From positions 1 to 64,000 of the forward strand of contig NZ_DATCSD010000313.1 in NCBI RefSeq assembly GCF_036568665.1: a stretch of 64,000 nucleotides of DNA, written 5' to 3'. Under the pieces are notes generated by a model. The model worked only from the letters and a program-made list of their open reading frames with translations. It did not search any database and had not been told where the DNA came from. Source of the stretch: Ohtaekwangia sp036568665 (GTDB lineage: Bacteria; Bacteroidota; Bacteroidia; Cytophagales; Cyclobacteriaceae). Numbering within the stretch: the stretch's first letter is position 1; each line of letters begins with the position of its first letter. A program made the position numbers and the translations under genes. This document shows, one piece after another, positions 43,710 through 52,534 of this stretch.

Positions 43710-44983
43710 TCATCAAAATATACTATAAATGAATGCCGGTCATCGGTATAGCTATAGCGAATGGTATAGCCGGCATGATCGCAGATCTTTTTCACAATAG
43801 CCAACCCCAGGCCTACACCTTTACCGGGTTTACTCTGCTTGTTGAAGCGCTCAAAGATACGCTCCGGAGCAATGATTAAGGGTTTACCACTGTTGGCTAC
43901 CAACAACTGATCGGCAGAAAGTTTTACAATTACTTCTCCATTCTCATGGGTGTGATGATATGCGTTACCCACAAGATTGGTAATAAGAACTTCTACCAGC
44001 ACCCTGTTGGCATATAGTGTGCAAGAGTCAATCTCGTGTTTGGCATGAATGGTTATGTTTGATGTAAGCAGACCAAAGTTCTCGAGTTGTTTGAGCATGA
44101 TTGGTTTTAAGTCTATCATCTCCCGCTCAGGGAACTGATCATTTTCAATCTTAGACAACAACAGCAGGTTCTTGTTCAGTCTTGATAGTCGTTGATTGGT
44201 TTCGAGTAAATCTTTTACCAGTTCAGCCTGCTCTTCGGTTAACTGCCTACTCTGCATCAGTGAATCAAGCTTTACCTGAAATATAGCGAGCGGTGTTTGT
44301 AGCTCATGCGAAGCATTTTCAATGAACTCCTTCTGCTGTATGAATACTTGTTTATTACGGTCTGTCAATTGCCGCACGGCATTGTTCAAGTCATCAAACT
44401 CAATGATCTCCGTTTGCTCATACTCAAACGATTCATTCTTATCCAGTTCATAAGCTTTCAGCTTGGTAAGTGTTTTATAGAACGGTTGCCATATACGCTT
44501 GGAGAGTGAACGGTTTATCAGGATCATACCAATAGTAAGCAACATTAAAAGCAACGCCACAACGGTAACGATAGCCGCCACCAGGTCATCATTATCCAGA
44601 AGCGACAAGCGGGTGGTGAGTAAATACGGATGTCCTTTTACAAGAATACTGGATTGCAACTCGCGATAAGGTTTTGTTTCCTGATCGAGGCTGTCATAAA
44701 TAAATACCGTGCTATACTGCATACCACTTCGCGGGAAAGAATCCTGCACGATATCCACATCATACGACAGTTGTTCAAATACCTGCAAGTCAAATTCAAG
44801 ATCATCGAGATATTCGAAACTCTTGATGTGATTGACAAACTGATCATGATGTGTAAGCAATGTTTCATCTACCTCCTCCTCCAATAAAGTATGGATAGCC
44901 AGGAACGAAATAGGAATCGTAACCAACACCAGTATAAATGAATATAACAGGAAGTTTCGTAAACTGAAATTCAGCAGCCTCAT
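43688..44983 (-). CDS. Two-component sensor histidine kinase
   Basis: The 431-residue kinase has two membrane helices (~10-32 and ~134-156) that enclose a ~100-residue periplasmic sensor. A HAMP-like linker, the HisKA H-box EFIENASHELQTPLAI with phospho-acceptor H226, and the HATPase blocks LVGNAYHHTHENGEV (N box) and GKGVGLGLAIVKKIC (G box) follow. It overlaps the response regulator gene by 4 bp and is translated after it. ThuA lies 12 bp upstream of the regulator gene, so the three may be one transcript. Signal unknown. Confidence 0.95.
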   Translation of the reverse strand: MRLLNFSLRNFLLYSFILVLVTIPISFLAIHTLLEEEVDETLLTHHDQFVNHIKSFEYLDDLEFDLQVFEQLSYDVDIVQDSFPRSGMQYSTVFIYDSLDQETKPYRELQSSILVKGHPYLLTTRLSLLDNDDLVAAIVTVVALLLMLLTIGMILINRSLSKRIWQPFYKTLTKLKAYELDKNESFEYEQTEIIEFDDLNNAVRQLTDRNKQVFIQQKEFIENASHELQTPLAIFQVKLDSLMQSRQLTEEQAELVKDLLETNQRLSRLNKNLLLLSKIENDQFPEREMIDLKPIMLKQLENFGLLTSNITIHAKHEIDSCTLYANRVLVEVLITNLVGNAYHHTHENGEVIVKLSADQLLVANSGKPLIIAPERIFERFNKQSKPGKGVGLGLAIVKKICDHAGYTIRYSYTDDRHSFIVYFDDQIRSSR

Positions 44984-45654
44984 GCCGTAAATTTATAGCC
45001 AAGTCCGTAAACTGTTTTTATATAGTCGGCACAACCTGCATCGGCAAGTTTCTTCTTCAGGTTCTTCATGTGCGTGTAGATAAAATCAAAGTTATCCATA
45101 AAGTCGGCATCATCGCCTGTAAGATTTTCTGCGATCGCGTTCTTCGATACCACGCGATCTTTGTTGGCAACCAGAAACAGAAGCAGATCAAACTCCTTGC
45201 GGGTAACAACGATCGGTTTGTTATTCACCGTTATAGTCTTGGCTGCCGTATCGATCCTGATCTCGTTAAACTCAACGATGCTGGAGCCACTGAACTGCCG
45301 TCTGCGAATGATCGCCTGCACACGCGCTATCAACTCCGCCATGTGAAAAGGCTTTGCCAGGTAATCGTCTGCACCGAGATTTAATCCAACCACCTTATCA
45401 TCAATAGAATTTTTTGCCGATACAATGATAACACCGTTCGTTTTACCAATTCGTTTCAACTCTTGCAATATCTGAAGACCGCTCCCACCGGGTAAAGATA
45501 TATCGAGCAGTATACAATCATAGTCGTGCGCCACAACCTTATCCATAGCCGTCTCATAATCATTTGCCTGCTCGCACAAATAATTTTCAGAACGCAAAAA
45601 TTCCGCCATGCTATCCGCCAGCTCCATCTCATCTTCTATAATCAATACCTTCAT
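44980..45654 (-). CDS. OmpR/PhoB-family response regulator
   Basis: A receiver (MKVLIIEDEMELADSMAEFL, phospho-acceptor D51 in LLDISLPGGSG, conserved Lys in DYLAKPFH) is joined to a C-terminal winged helix (VTRKEFDLLLFLVANKDRVV, KTVYGLGYKF). At 224 residues it has the typical length. It is the cognate partner of the histidine kinase whose start codon overlaps its stop. Unlike most, its start lies only 12 bp after the stop of the ThuA gene. Confidence 0.95.
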   Translation of the reverse strand: MKVLIIEDEMELADSMAEFLRSENYLCEQANDYETAMDKVVAHDYDCILLDISLPGGSGLQILQELKRIGKTNGVIIVSAKNSIDDKVVGLNLGADDYLAKPFHMAELIARVQAIIRRRQFSGSSIVEFNEIRIDTAAKTITVNNKPIVVTRKEFDLLLFLVANKDRVVSKNAIAENLTGDDADFMDNFDFIYTHMKNLKKKLADAGCADYIKTVYGLGYKFTA

Positions 45655-45666
45655 CTTTTCGGGTCT

Positions 45667-46491
45667 TTATTTCTTCTTTCCCAACCACAACAAAGCATCT
45701 ACAATCATCTGATCCTGTATAGCATTACCAAACGTAAGTGATAATTCTTTATTGGTGCCGTGTTCATAATCTATATCGTTGTGCCCCATGTTCAAATATA
45801 GCATCCTATATTTCGTATTCGTCCACACTACCGGGTAATAGCCGCTGTGCCATATCTCGTGTTGTTTGGGTCCGGTGCCGAGCGGAAAACTGGCCGGGTC
45901 TATCGAGAGCAATATTTTGATGTCATGGTTTTTCGTGAGATCTTTTTCCCAGCTATACCATTCGCTGGGAGACGACTTGAATGTTGCCGGTAAATGCTGT
46001 GTGACCGGATGTTTTTTATCTTCCACTTTTAATATAGCAGACGTTGGTCGCCAGGTATTTCCTTTGTACTGCCCCGCTCCTATAAATTGATTGTGGTACC
46101 AATCCCAGTTCTGCGGATAAGCAGAGGGTGTAAGCGCAAAACCGGCAAAGTGAAAACCGATCCATCCGCCACCATGCTCTATATATTTTTGAAAAGCCAC
46201 ACGTTGTGCCGCAGAATCCGGACGTGTATCCAGAAACACTACCACCTGGTAACGCGACAGGTATTTCTCATTCAGGTTATCCCAATTGTTAGTGGAGTCA
46301 TAGGTAAAATTATACTTGCCTGCCATAGCAGCAAACCACTTGTTGGCTTCGTGCACAAAGCTGATGTGCGCCTGATCCTGTTTAGCTGTATAAAATCCTA
46401 CAACATGAAAGGTTGAAGAAGGTTGTGCCCATGCATCAGAGAACAACACACACAACACACCGAGTAAAATTATGCGAGTAAGGCGCTTCAT
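45667..46491 (-). CDS. Secreted ThuA-like domain protein
   Basis: The start at 46491 was chosen because it gives a proper signal peptide (MKRLTRIILLGVLCVLFSDA, then WAQ); an upstream ATG at 46503 adds four residues. The mature ~253 residues carry ThuA features: a class I glutamine-amidotransferase-like fold with QVVVFLDTRPDS, YIEHGGGWIGFHFAG and EIWHSGYYPVVWTN near the end, then LYLNMGHNDIDYE. ThuA proteins are linked to trehalose and other disaccharide use; in Bacteroidota they are often secreted glycan-related proteins. It precedes the response regulator and kinase by 12 bp on the same strand. Confidence 0.88.
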   Translation of the reverse strand: MKRLTRIILLGVLCVLFSDAWAQPSSTFHVVGFYTAKQDQAHISFVHEANKWFAAMAGKYNFTYDSTNNWDNLNEKYLSRYQVVVFLDTRPDSAAQRVAFQKYIEHGGGWIGFHFAGFALTPSAYPQNWDWYHNQFIGAGQYKGNTWRPTSAILKVEDKKHPVTQHLPATFKSSPSEWYSWEKDLTKNHDIKILLSIDPASFPLGTGPKQHEIWHSGYYPVVWTNTKYRMLYLNMGHNDIDYEHGTNKELSLTFGNAIQDQMIVDALLWLGKKK

Positions 46492-46565
46492 GGATATAGT
46501 CATAACTGTTTTTAGATTGATCGAATTTAGGTATTTAATCCAATTCAGCAGGGAAAGTAAAATAA

Positions 46566-46590
46566 AAAGCCCCGAAAAAATCGAGGCTTT
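46566..46590 (-). terminator. Intrinsic terminator after the AraC-type gene
   Basis: On the minus strand AAAGCCTCGA pairs with TCGGGGCTTT (one mismatch) around an A/T loop and is followed by TTTTATTTT. It lies between the AraC stop at 46617 and the ThuA start. Confidence 0.78.
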
Positions 46591-46616
46591 GGTTATACGG
46601 TATAAACTTGTTGCTA

Positions 46617-47426
46617 TCAGATTCTCGAGGGTGCCTTGCCATACATTTTTTTGAAGGCAAACGAAAAGTGCGACAGATCCTGAAACCCCAACTCAAGATA
46701 TACTTCCGAAGGTGCAGCGCCCTTTTCTTTGATCAGGTAATGTGCCTCCTGTAATCTTCGTTGTTGCAACCACCGGCTGGGAGAACTGTGAAAGATCTTC
46801 TCAAAGTCGCGCTTGAATGTAGCTAGGCTTCTGCCTGTGAGATATGCAAATCGTTTCAACTCTACATTGAAATGAAAATTACGATTCATAAATGCTTCCA
46901 GGTCGATCTTGCCCGGATCGGTAAAATCAAACAGCACATTCTTCATCTCCGGATTTACCTGCAGCAAAAGCAACACTGCTTCTCTCATCTTCAACGACAA
47001 CAATTTATCATTACCGGGTTGTTGCAGTTGCTCATAAGGCCGCAGCGAATTCATATAGCTTTCATATAGTATATCCGACTTCAGCGGTACAATTACGTCA
47101 TCGGCCGCTGGTCCATCAGCTTTATAGCCATACTCCATACCAATCTCCCGCAGAGCTTCCTGATCCAGGTAGATGGATACTGATTTGAACTCTCCCTGCG
47201 CTGGTGGCAGTTTGGTAAATTTTACCAGCGAGTTTCGCTTGCAAAAACGAAAATCTCCCGGGTTGAACGTATGCACCTTGTCTCCATCGTTCAGGAAAAG
47301 TGTACCCGTCAATTGGTAACTGAAAACATGTTCCTTTACAAACTGCTCTCCCTCATGGTTACGGGTATAATAGCAGGAATATACTATAGGTGCAGACTTG
47401 CTGACCTTGTTTACTGCTTCAGGCAT
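46617..47426 (-). CDS. AraC-family transcriptional regulator
   Basis: The 269-residue protein has an N-terminal cupin-like sensing domain (GTLFLNDGDKVHTFNPGDFR) and a C-terminal double HTH (AYLTGRSLATFKRDFEKIFH, PSRWLQQRRLQEAHYLIKEK, LELGFQDLSHFSFAFKKMYG). The neighbouring SDR gene lies directly upstream on the same strand, the common arrangement for AraC regulators of short-chain dehydrogenases. A TAnnTTTG element ends 5 nt before the ATG, so the transcript may be leaderless. Confidence 0.92.
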   Translation of the reverse strand: MPEAVNKVSKSAPIVYSCYYTRNHEGEQFVKEHVFSYQLTGTLFLNDGDKVHTFNPGDFRFCKRNSLVKFTKLPPAQGEFKSVSIYLDQEALREIGMEYGYKADGPAADDVIVPLKSDILYESYMNSLRPYEQLQQPGNDKLLSLKMREAVLLLLQVNPEMKNVLFDFTDPGKIDLEAFMNRNFHFNVELKRFAYLTGRSLATFKRDFEKIFHSSPSRWLQQRRLQEAHYLIKEKGAAPSEVYLELGFQDLSHFSFAFKKMYGKAPSRI

Positions 47427-47430
47427 ATAT

Positions 47431-47438
47431 CAAATATA
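47431..47438 (-). promoter_or_regulatory. -7 promoter element of the AraC-type gene
   Basis: On the minus strand it reads TATATTTG, an exact TAnnTTTG match whose last base is 5 nt from the A of the ATG at 47426. That spacing predicts transcription starting at or next to the start codon. The surroundings are A/T-rich, so chance matches are possible. Confidence 0.45.
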
Positions 47439-47529
47439 TAAATACCAACAGAATAGCGAATCGTTATTTATGCCAAACACGCCAGCACCGTTAGCAACCG
47501 CTTATTGTTTGTTTGATTAGCAAAGTGTT

Positions 47530-48414
47530 TTATCCTTTTTGTGGAACAAATGCTTTTCCTTCTGCGGTTTCCAGGAAATTTACCGCGTTGTCGTGGTCGG
47601 TGGAAACACTCACATTCATCCACTGCTCCAGTTCGGCACCTCTCGCCTCATTCGCCTGCTTTAACATACCGATGGCTTCACTACCCAACACCAGATGTAC
47701 AGGAGGCTTCGGGTGGCTGGCCAGATCAACCATTACTTTCGCAGCTTTATCCGGATCGCCCATTGGTACATAAGCGCCTTTACGCAGGAAGTTCACTACA
47801 AAATCAACTGTAGATTCATAGCCTTCTACGTGCTCGGTAAAGGTCATGGAAGCACCACCCCAATCGGTGCGAAAACCTCCCGGCTCTACCGATGTTACAT
47901 ATATACCCAAAGGTGCCACTTCTCTGGCGAGTGCTTCACTAAAACCACTCAAACCAAATTTAGCAGCCTGATACATGGTAAGACCAGGATTACCGATGCG
48001 ACCGCCTATAGAACTGATCTGTAGTATACGGCCAGCTCGCTGCTTGCGCATATAGGGCAACACCGCGCGAGTTACTTCAATCGGTCCATACAGATTTGTT
48101 TCTAACTGACTGCGCACTTGTTCATCGGTAAATGCTTCGGCTGCTCCTGTTATACCAAAGCCTGCATTGTTTACCAACACATCAATTTTACCAAAGTGTT
48201 TTATACCTTGTGCTACAGCAGTATGTATCTGTGCTTTATCGGTAACATCCATTGCTGCCGGGTAAATCTGTTCACCGAATTTCTTCACCAGGTCACTCAA
48301 CTGCTCAGGCTTGCGCGCTGTTGCAATCACGTTATCACCACTGGCTAACACGGCCTCGGTCAGGCTTTTTCCCAATCCGCGGGAACTGCCTGTTATAAAC
48401 CAAACTTTTGTCAT
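47530..48414 (-). CDS. Short-chain dehydrogenase/reductase
   Basis: A classical SDR of 294 residues: cofactor motif WFITGSSRGLGKSLTEAVLA, VLVNNAGFGITGAAE, catalytic Ser in ISSIGGRIGNPG and the YQAAKFGLSGFSEALA active site with Tyr-x-x-x-Lys. The C-terminal extension (VEGYESTVDFVVNFLRKGAY) is typical of the SDR group often paired with AraC regulators. The substrate is unknown. It lies 103 bp upstream of the AraC gene on the same strand. Confidence 0.92.
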   Translation of the reverse strand: MTKVWFITGSSRGLGKSLTEAVLASGDNVIATARKPEQLSDLVKKFGEQIYPAAMDVTDKAQIHTAVAQGIKHFGKIDVLVNNAGFGITGAAEAFTDEQVRSQLETNLYGPIEVTRAVLPYMRKQRAGRILQISSIGGRIGNPGLTMYQAAKFGLSGFSEALAREVAPLGIYVTSVEPGGFRTDWGGASMTFTEHVEGYESTVDFVVNFLRKGAYVPMGDPDKAAKVMVDLASHPKPPVHLVLGSEAIGMLKQANEARGAELEQWMNVSVSTDHDNAVNFLETAEGKAFVPQKG

Positions 48415-49016
48415 TGCGTTTTTGATTTTTGTTTACACAAAGCTCGGCAGTAACCTTCCTCTTAACTTTGCTAAAAGGCTCAAAGTTCATTTGTTCAAAC
48501 GCTCACGCGAATTTTTCTTATAGCATACCCAAGACCTGTAAACAACAGCACTTTTCTCTTTGTTATAGAAACGGAAACCAATAGCATACTATCGCTGCCA
48601 GGTATATATCATTTGTGTCTGCCTTCAGCAATTACCTGCGCTTCTAAAAAATGCCGGGTTCCTTGCAGAAATTGATTTTAAAGTAGTAGATTTATTTACA
48701 TGCCGGATGTATAGGAGAGATTATTAGCATTATCAACCAGTCTCTTCAGCCGCCCGGCACCCTACCTCCTGCCTGCTCATCCTTTTGCCGACAGCGGGGT
48801 ATATATATAGTTTTGGCTGAACCCGCTGACTTCAGAATTTGCCGGCACGTTGACGTGAGATACATCCCAGGAAGCCGGCGACAAGCTAAAAATAGTTACT
48901 GGAAATTTTCAACGTTGATGTTACGATGATATCGCTCTGCTTCCCTGCTCATCCATCTGTAGCCGCCATCTGTCCGGATACGTTGAGGACAAACCTGATT
49001 TTCAAAAAGACTCGTT
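48415..49016. other. 602-bp non-coding region with hairpin-rich segment
   Basis: No credible open frame. The part from about 48750 to 48890 is unusually GC-rich for the intergenic DNA here and shows nested complementarity. CAGCGGG near 48792 pairs with CCCGCTG near 48825, GCCGGC near 48840 pairs with GCCGGC near 48874, and CACGTTGACGTG is a small hairpin between them. It would be the distal leader of the PAS-sensor gene or a separate small RNA. It lacks the conserved cores of cobalamin, SAM, TPP or c-di-GMP riboswitches as far as can be judged by eye. Confidence 0.5.
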
Positions 49017-52001
49017 ATGAAAAGACAAAACACGCTCATCCGTTTCTCATCTTTTATAGCTGCAGTAGCATTGGCTATTATAACGGTATCCCTATACGTT
49101 CTTTGGCTTGTGGGAGGCGATGATATAGGCCAGCAATTAAGTGAAATACAAGCCAGTAGTATATTACTCACGCGGCTTCAATCTTCGCAGGTAGCGCTGA
49201 CGGAAGGCGTTCAGGAAAATATACTCCGGAACCTGACCATGCAAACCCAGGACTTAAAGAACAGCCTGACGAAATTTTCAAAAGATAAAAACCTGCCCGG
49301 TATATATGAAAAAACAGAAACGCTGTGGAGAGATATTTCGGCATTAAACGATGCACATTCCGAATTTAAAAAGCAACTGAACTCCACTCCGGATTCTCTT
49401 CGCGCTATAGCACGATCCGATTTTGATAAGCGCTTCGCAGCGATTCTTACTCACGGTACCACAACAGCTTTATCGATAGAAACAGCTTTGAAGATCTATA
49501 CACGCTCACTGCGCGATGAGCAGAGCACACAGATGGCTTCATTAAAAAAAACTTCCTGGCTATTGTTCCTGGCACTTGTTAGCGGATTTGGCGGAATCGG
49601 TTATCTCACTTTCAAAAAGCTGAACGCCAATGAAAAGTACCGGCAGGAGTCGGAAGAGAAATTTGCTCATGAAAATGTACGCATGCAAACTATGACACGA
49701 TTTGTCGAAGCTATAGCAAGTGGCTCGTATAGCCAGACCGTTGAGTTTGAAGAAGGCGATCATCTGACGCAGATGATGGCAGAGATGAAAAACAAACTAC
49801 AGGTGTCATCGGAATCGGATCGTAAACGCAATTGGGCAAACGAAGGTATGGCTGAAATTGCCAAGCTGCTGCGTGACTCTACTACTGCCGAGATACTATA
49901 TTCCAACGTAACACGCTTCGTTGTTAAATATACCCGCTCCAACCAGGCCAGCCTCTTTGTACTAAACGATGAAAACAAGGACAACATTTACCTGCAACTG
50001 GTAAGCACGTATGCCTACGATAAAAAGAAGTTTGCTGAAAAGAAATTTGAATTGGGAGAAGGACTCGTAGGACAAGCGGTGCTGGAAGGCCAAACGGTAT
50101 ATCTCACACAAGTACCGCAGCAGTATATCCGGATCACTTCAGGGTTGGGTGAAGCTCCGCCTACAGCAGTAATTATTATACCGCTTAAACTGAATGATAA
50201 AATATATGGTGCTATAGAAATGGCTTCGTTCCATCCGTATGAAGCATACGAGATTGAGTTCCTCGAAAAATTGGGAGAAGGTATAGCATCTTCTATTTCA
50301 ACAGCACAGGTAAATGATCGCACCCGTGCATTGCTGTTGCAAAGCCAGCAACAGGCAGAGGAATTGAAAGCACAGGAAGAGGAGATACGCCAGAACATGG
50401 AAGAGCTCACGGCTACACAAGAGGAAATGAGTCGTAAAGATATGGAGATGACCGGGCAGCTCAACGCGATCAATAATACTATGGCAGCGATAGAATTTAG
50501 TCTGAATGGTGTTATCAATTCTGCCAATGAAAAATTTCTGCATACAATGGGCTATACGCTGGATGAAGTGAAAGGAAAACATCACCGCATGTTTGTAGAT
50601 ATAGCGCTTGCTGACAGCCGGGAGTATAAAAAATTCTGGGAAGATCTGAGAAGCGGTATAGCACAGATCGGAGAATTTCAGCGCATCGGTAAACATGGAA
50701 AAAGTATATGGTTAAGTGCCAGCTATACGCCTATTCTTAATCAGCATGGCGATCCTTACAAGATCATCAAATTTGCACAGGATATAACCGAACAAAAAAT
50801 TAAGGCGCTCGACTTTGAAGGGCAAATAAAAGCTGTTAACAATACTATGGCTTCCATTGAATTTACACTGGATGGGAAGATCGTTACAGCCAACGAAAAA
50901 TTCCTCGCTGCCATGGGCTATACATTAAGTGAGATCAAAGGGAAATACCACCGCATGTTTGCTGATGAGAAATATACCCAGAGCCTGGAATATAATCAGT
51001 TCTGGCAGGAGCTTAACAACGGCATATCGCAATCAGGAGAGTTTAGAAGGATTGGTAAAAATAAAAAGGAAGTGTGGCTCAATGCCAGTTATACTCCTAT
51101 ATTGAATATTAACGGCAAGCCCTATAAGATCGTAAAATTTGCACAGGATGTAACCGCAATTAAGCTGAAGTCGCTCGACTTTGAAGGACAGATCAACGCT
51201 GTAAATAATACCATGGCTTCTATCGAATTTACACTGGATGGTAATATTGTTACTGCCAATCAAAAATTTCTGGATACGATGGGATATACCCTTGACGAAA
51301 TAAAAGGAAAACATCATCGCATGTTTACCGATGCTGCACATGCCGGCAGTTATGTGTATCATAAATTCTGGGAAGATCTGGGGAAAGGTATATCGCAGTC
51401 AGGTGAGTTCAGAAGATTGGGTAAAGATCACAAGGAAGTTTGGCTCTCTGCCAGCTATACCCCCATCAAAGATATTGATGGTCGTCCATATAAAGTAATC
51501 AAGTTCGCGCAGGATATAACCGCTGTTAAACAGAAGACACTTGATTATGAGGGGCAGGTAAATGGTATACGAAGATCAAACGCTGTCATTGAATTTGATA
51601 TCCGGGGAAATATACTCGATGCCAATGAGATGTTTGTGGCGGCTATGGGATATGAAACGAAGGAGCAGATCGTTGGCAGGCATCACAGCATTTTTGTTAC
51701 CGATGAAGAAAAGCAGTCGGCTGAGTATAGAAAGTTTTGGGAACGCCTGGCTCATGGCGAATTTTTTACAGGAGAGTTTGTACGAAAAAGAGCAGACGGT
51801 TCTGATATACAAATACGCGGAAGCTACAACCCTATATTGGATAGCCAGGAAAAACCCTGTAAGGTCATAAAGTTTGCGCAGGTTATCGGCCAGGAACAAA
51901 ACATCCTGGTGAAGGAAGCACAAGACAGACTCATACAAAAACTGAATGAACAGGAAACGAAGAAGAACCGTGTGAACACACACAATCAACCCGATGTGTG
52001 A
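49017..52001 (+). CDS. Membrane sensor with GAF and four tandem PAS domains but no output domain
   Basis: Of 994 residues, helix 1 (~11-31) and helix 2 (~178-200) enclose a ~145-residue periplasmic helical sensor. A HAMP-like segment, a GAF domain (~280-425; GEGLVGQAVLEGQTVYLTQV) and a coiled coil (~428-475) follow. Four PAS domains of ~121 residues (~478-960) each have NNTMASIEFTLDG-like, GYTLDEIKGKHHRMF and KIIKFAQDIT blocks. HHRMF and the PAS/PAC style resemble the haem- or flavin-type PAS of chemotaxis sensors. It ends after a short helical tail with no histidine kinase, GGDEF/EAL or MCP signalling hairpin. It may act by protein contact with an unlinked partner. A small lipoprotein gene follows 45 bp later. 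Confidence 0.9.
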   Translation: MKRQNTLIRFSSFIAAVALAIITVSLYVLWLVGGDDIGQQLSEIQASSILLTRLQSSQVALTEGVQENILRNLTMQTQDLKNSLTKFSKDKNLPGIYEKTETLWRDISALNDAHSEFKKQLNSTPDSLRAIARSDFDKRFAAILTHGTTTALSIETALKIYTRSLRDEQSTQMASLKKTSWLLFLALVSGFGGIGYLTFKKLNANEKYRQESEEKFAHENVRMQTMTRFVEAIASGSYSQTVEFEEGDHLTQMMAEMKNKLQVSSESDRKRNWANEGMAEIAKLLRDSTTAEILYSNVTRFVVKYTRSNQASLFVLNDENKDNIYLQLVSTYAYDKKKFAEKKFELGEGLVGQAVLEGQTVYLTQVPQQYIRITSGLGEAPPTAVIIIPLKLNDKIYGAIEMASFHPYEAYEIEFLEKLGEGIASSISTAQVNDRTRALLLQSQQQAEELKAQEEEIRQNMEELTATQEEMSRKDMEMTGQLNAINNTMAAIEFSLNGVINSANEKFLHTMGYTLDEVKGKHHRMFVDIALADSREYKKFWEDLRSGIAQIGEFQRIGKHGKSIWLSASYTPILNQHGDPYKIIKFAQDITEQKIKALDFEGQIKAVNNTMASIEFTLDGKIVTANEKFLAAMGYTLSEIKGKYHRMFADEKYTQSLEYNQFWQELNNGISQSGEFRRIGKNKKEVWLNASYTPILNINGKPYKIVKFAQDVTAIKLKSLDFEGQINAVNNTMASIEFTLDGNIVTANQKFLDTMGYTLDEIKGKHHRMFTDAAHAGSYVYHKFWEDLGKGISQSGEFRRLGKDHKEVWLSASYTPIKDIDGRPYKVIKFAQDITAVKQKTLDYEGQVNGIRRSNAVIEFDIRGNILDANEMFVAAMGYETKEQIVGRHHSIFVTDEEKQSAEYRKFWERLAHGEFFTGEFVRKRADGSDIQIRGSYNPILDSQEKPCKVIKFAQVIGQEQNILVKEAQDRLIQKLNEQETKKNRVNTHNQPDV
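50809..51540. repeat. Direct repeats encoding PAS domains 2 and 3
   Basis: The DNA starting at about 50809 (CTCGACTTTGAAGGG...) recurs from about 51173 with high identity, a period of ~363 bp (121 codons). The first and fourth PAS domains are more diverged copies. Confidence 0.75.
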
Positions 52002-52046
52002 TTACAACGAAAGCCTGGATAAGTGTGTCTAAATAGAAAGCTCACT

Positions 52047-52466
52047 ATGAAAACGAGGTTTTATATACTTATCCTTCTCTTTGCGCTTTGTTGCTGCGAG
52101 AGTAAAGACACGGAGTTAACCGCTTCGCGAAAGGCAGCTGGTTTTACCGGTAACTGGACGATTGAGCAGGTATATGCCAATGACCACTGGGGTGGCCCGC
52201 TCACCTGGAGAAATACCGACTGGGGCAAGCAGATCAAATTCACAGCGGATGAATACTACGAAAAAACGAACGGCACTTTTCAATTGATTGGCTCGTATAA
52301 AATAGTTTCCGATACCGAAATTGAGATCACATTAGATCCTCCTGTACAGGATTTCCCAACCTATACATTAGGCTATACTTTTGAAGAAGATGGCACACTT
52401 ACCTTGCGAAAAAATCAATTTGAAGGTGTTGTGGCCGAACGATACCGGTTTAACGCAACGGAATAA
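52047..52466 (+). CDS. Small lipocalin-like lipoprotein
   Basis: The ATG at 52047 begins a lipoprotein signal (MKTRFYILILLFALCCCESK). Three cysteines in a row make the lipidation site ambiguous, though the first two fit best. The mature ~120 residues contain a beta-rich pattern starting FTGNWTIEQVYANDHWGG and ending GTLTLRKNQFEG, as in the small lipocalin-like lipoproteins common in Bacteroidota. Function unknown. It is 45 bp downstream of the PAS sensor on the same strand and ends before a strong hairpin. Confidence 0.78.
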   Translation: MKTRFYILILLFALCCCESKDTELTASRKAAGFTGNWTIEQVYANDHWGGPLTWRNTDWGKQIKFTADEYYEKTNGTFQLIGSYKIVSDTEIEITLDPPVQDFPTYTLGYTFEEDGTLTLRKNQFEGVVAERYRFNATE

Positions 52467-52483
52467 GTCTGGCAAAAGAAATA

Positions 52484-52516
52484 CAACGGTCCGTCTAGAC
52501 AAAAAACGGACCGTTG
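52484..52516. terminator. Hairpin between convergent genes, likely terminator
   Basis: CAACGGTCCGT (52484-52494) pairs perfectly with ACGGACCGTTG (52506-52516) across an 11-nt loop. The tract after it is only T/A-mixed, so termination efficiency is uncertain. It lies between the lipoprotein gene and the convergent 52535 gene. Confidence 0.7.
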
Positions 52517-52534
52517 CGGCTATATATACCTATA

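Noticed and set aside
48415..49016. Cobalamin or other known riboswitch
   Set aside because: No conserved riboswitch core could be recognised; described only as a possible structured region.
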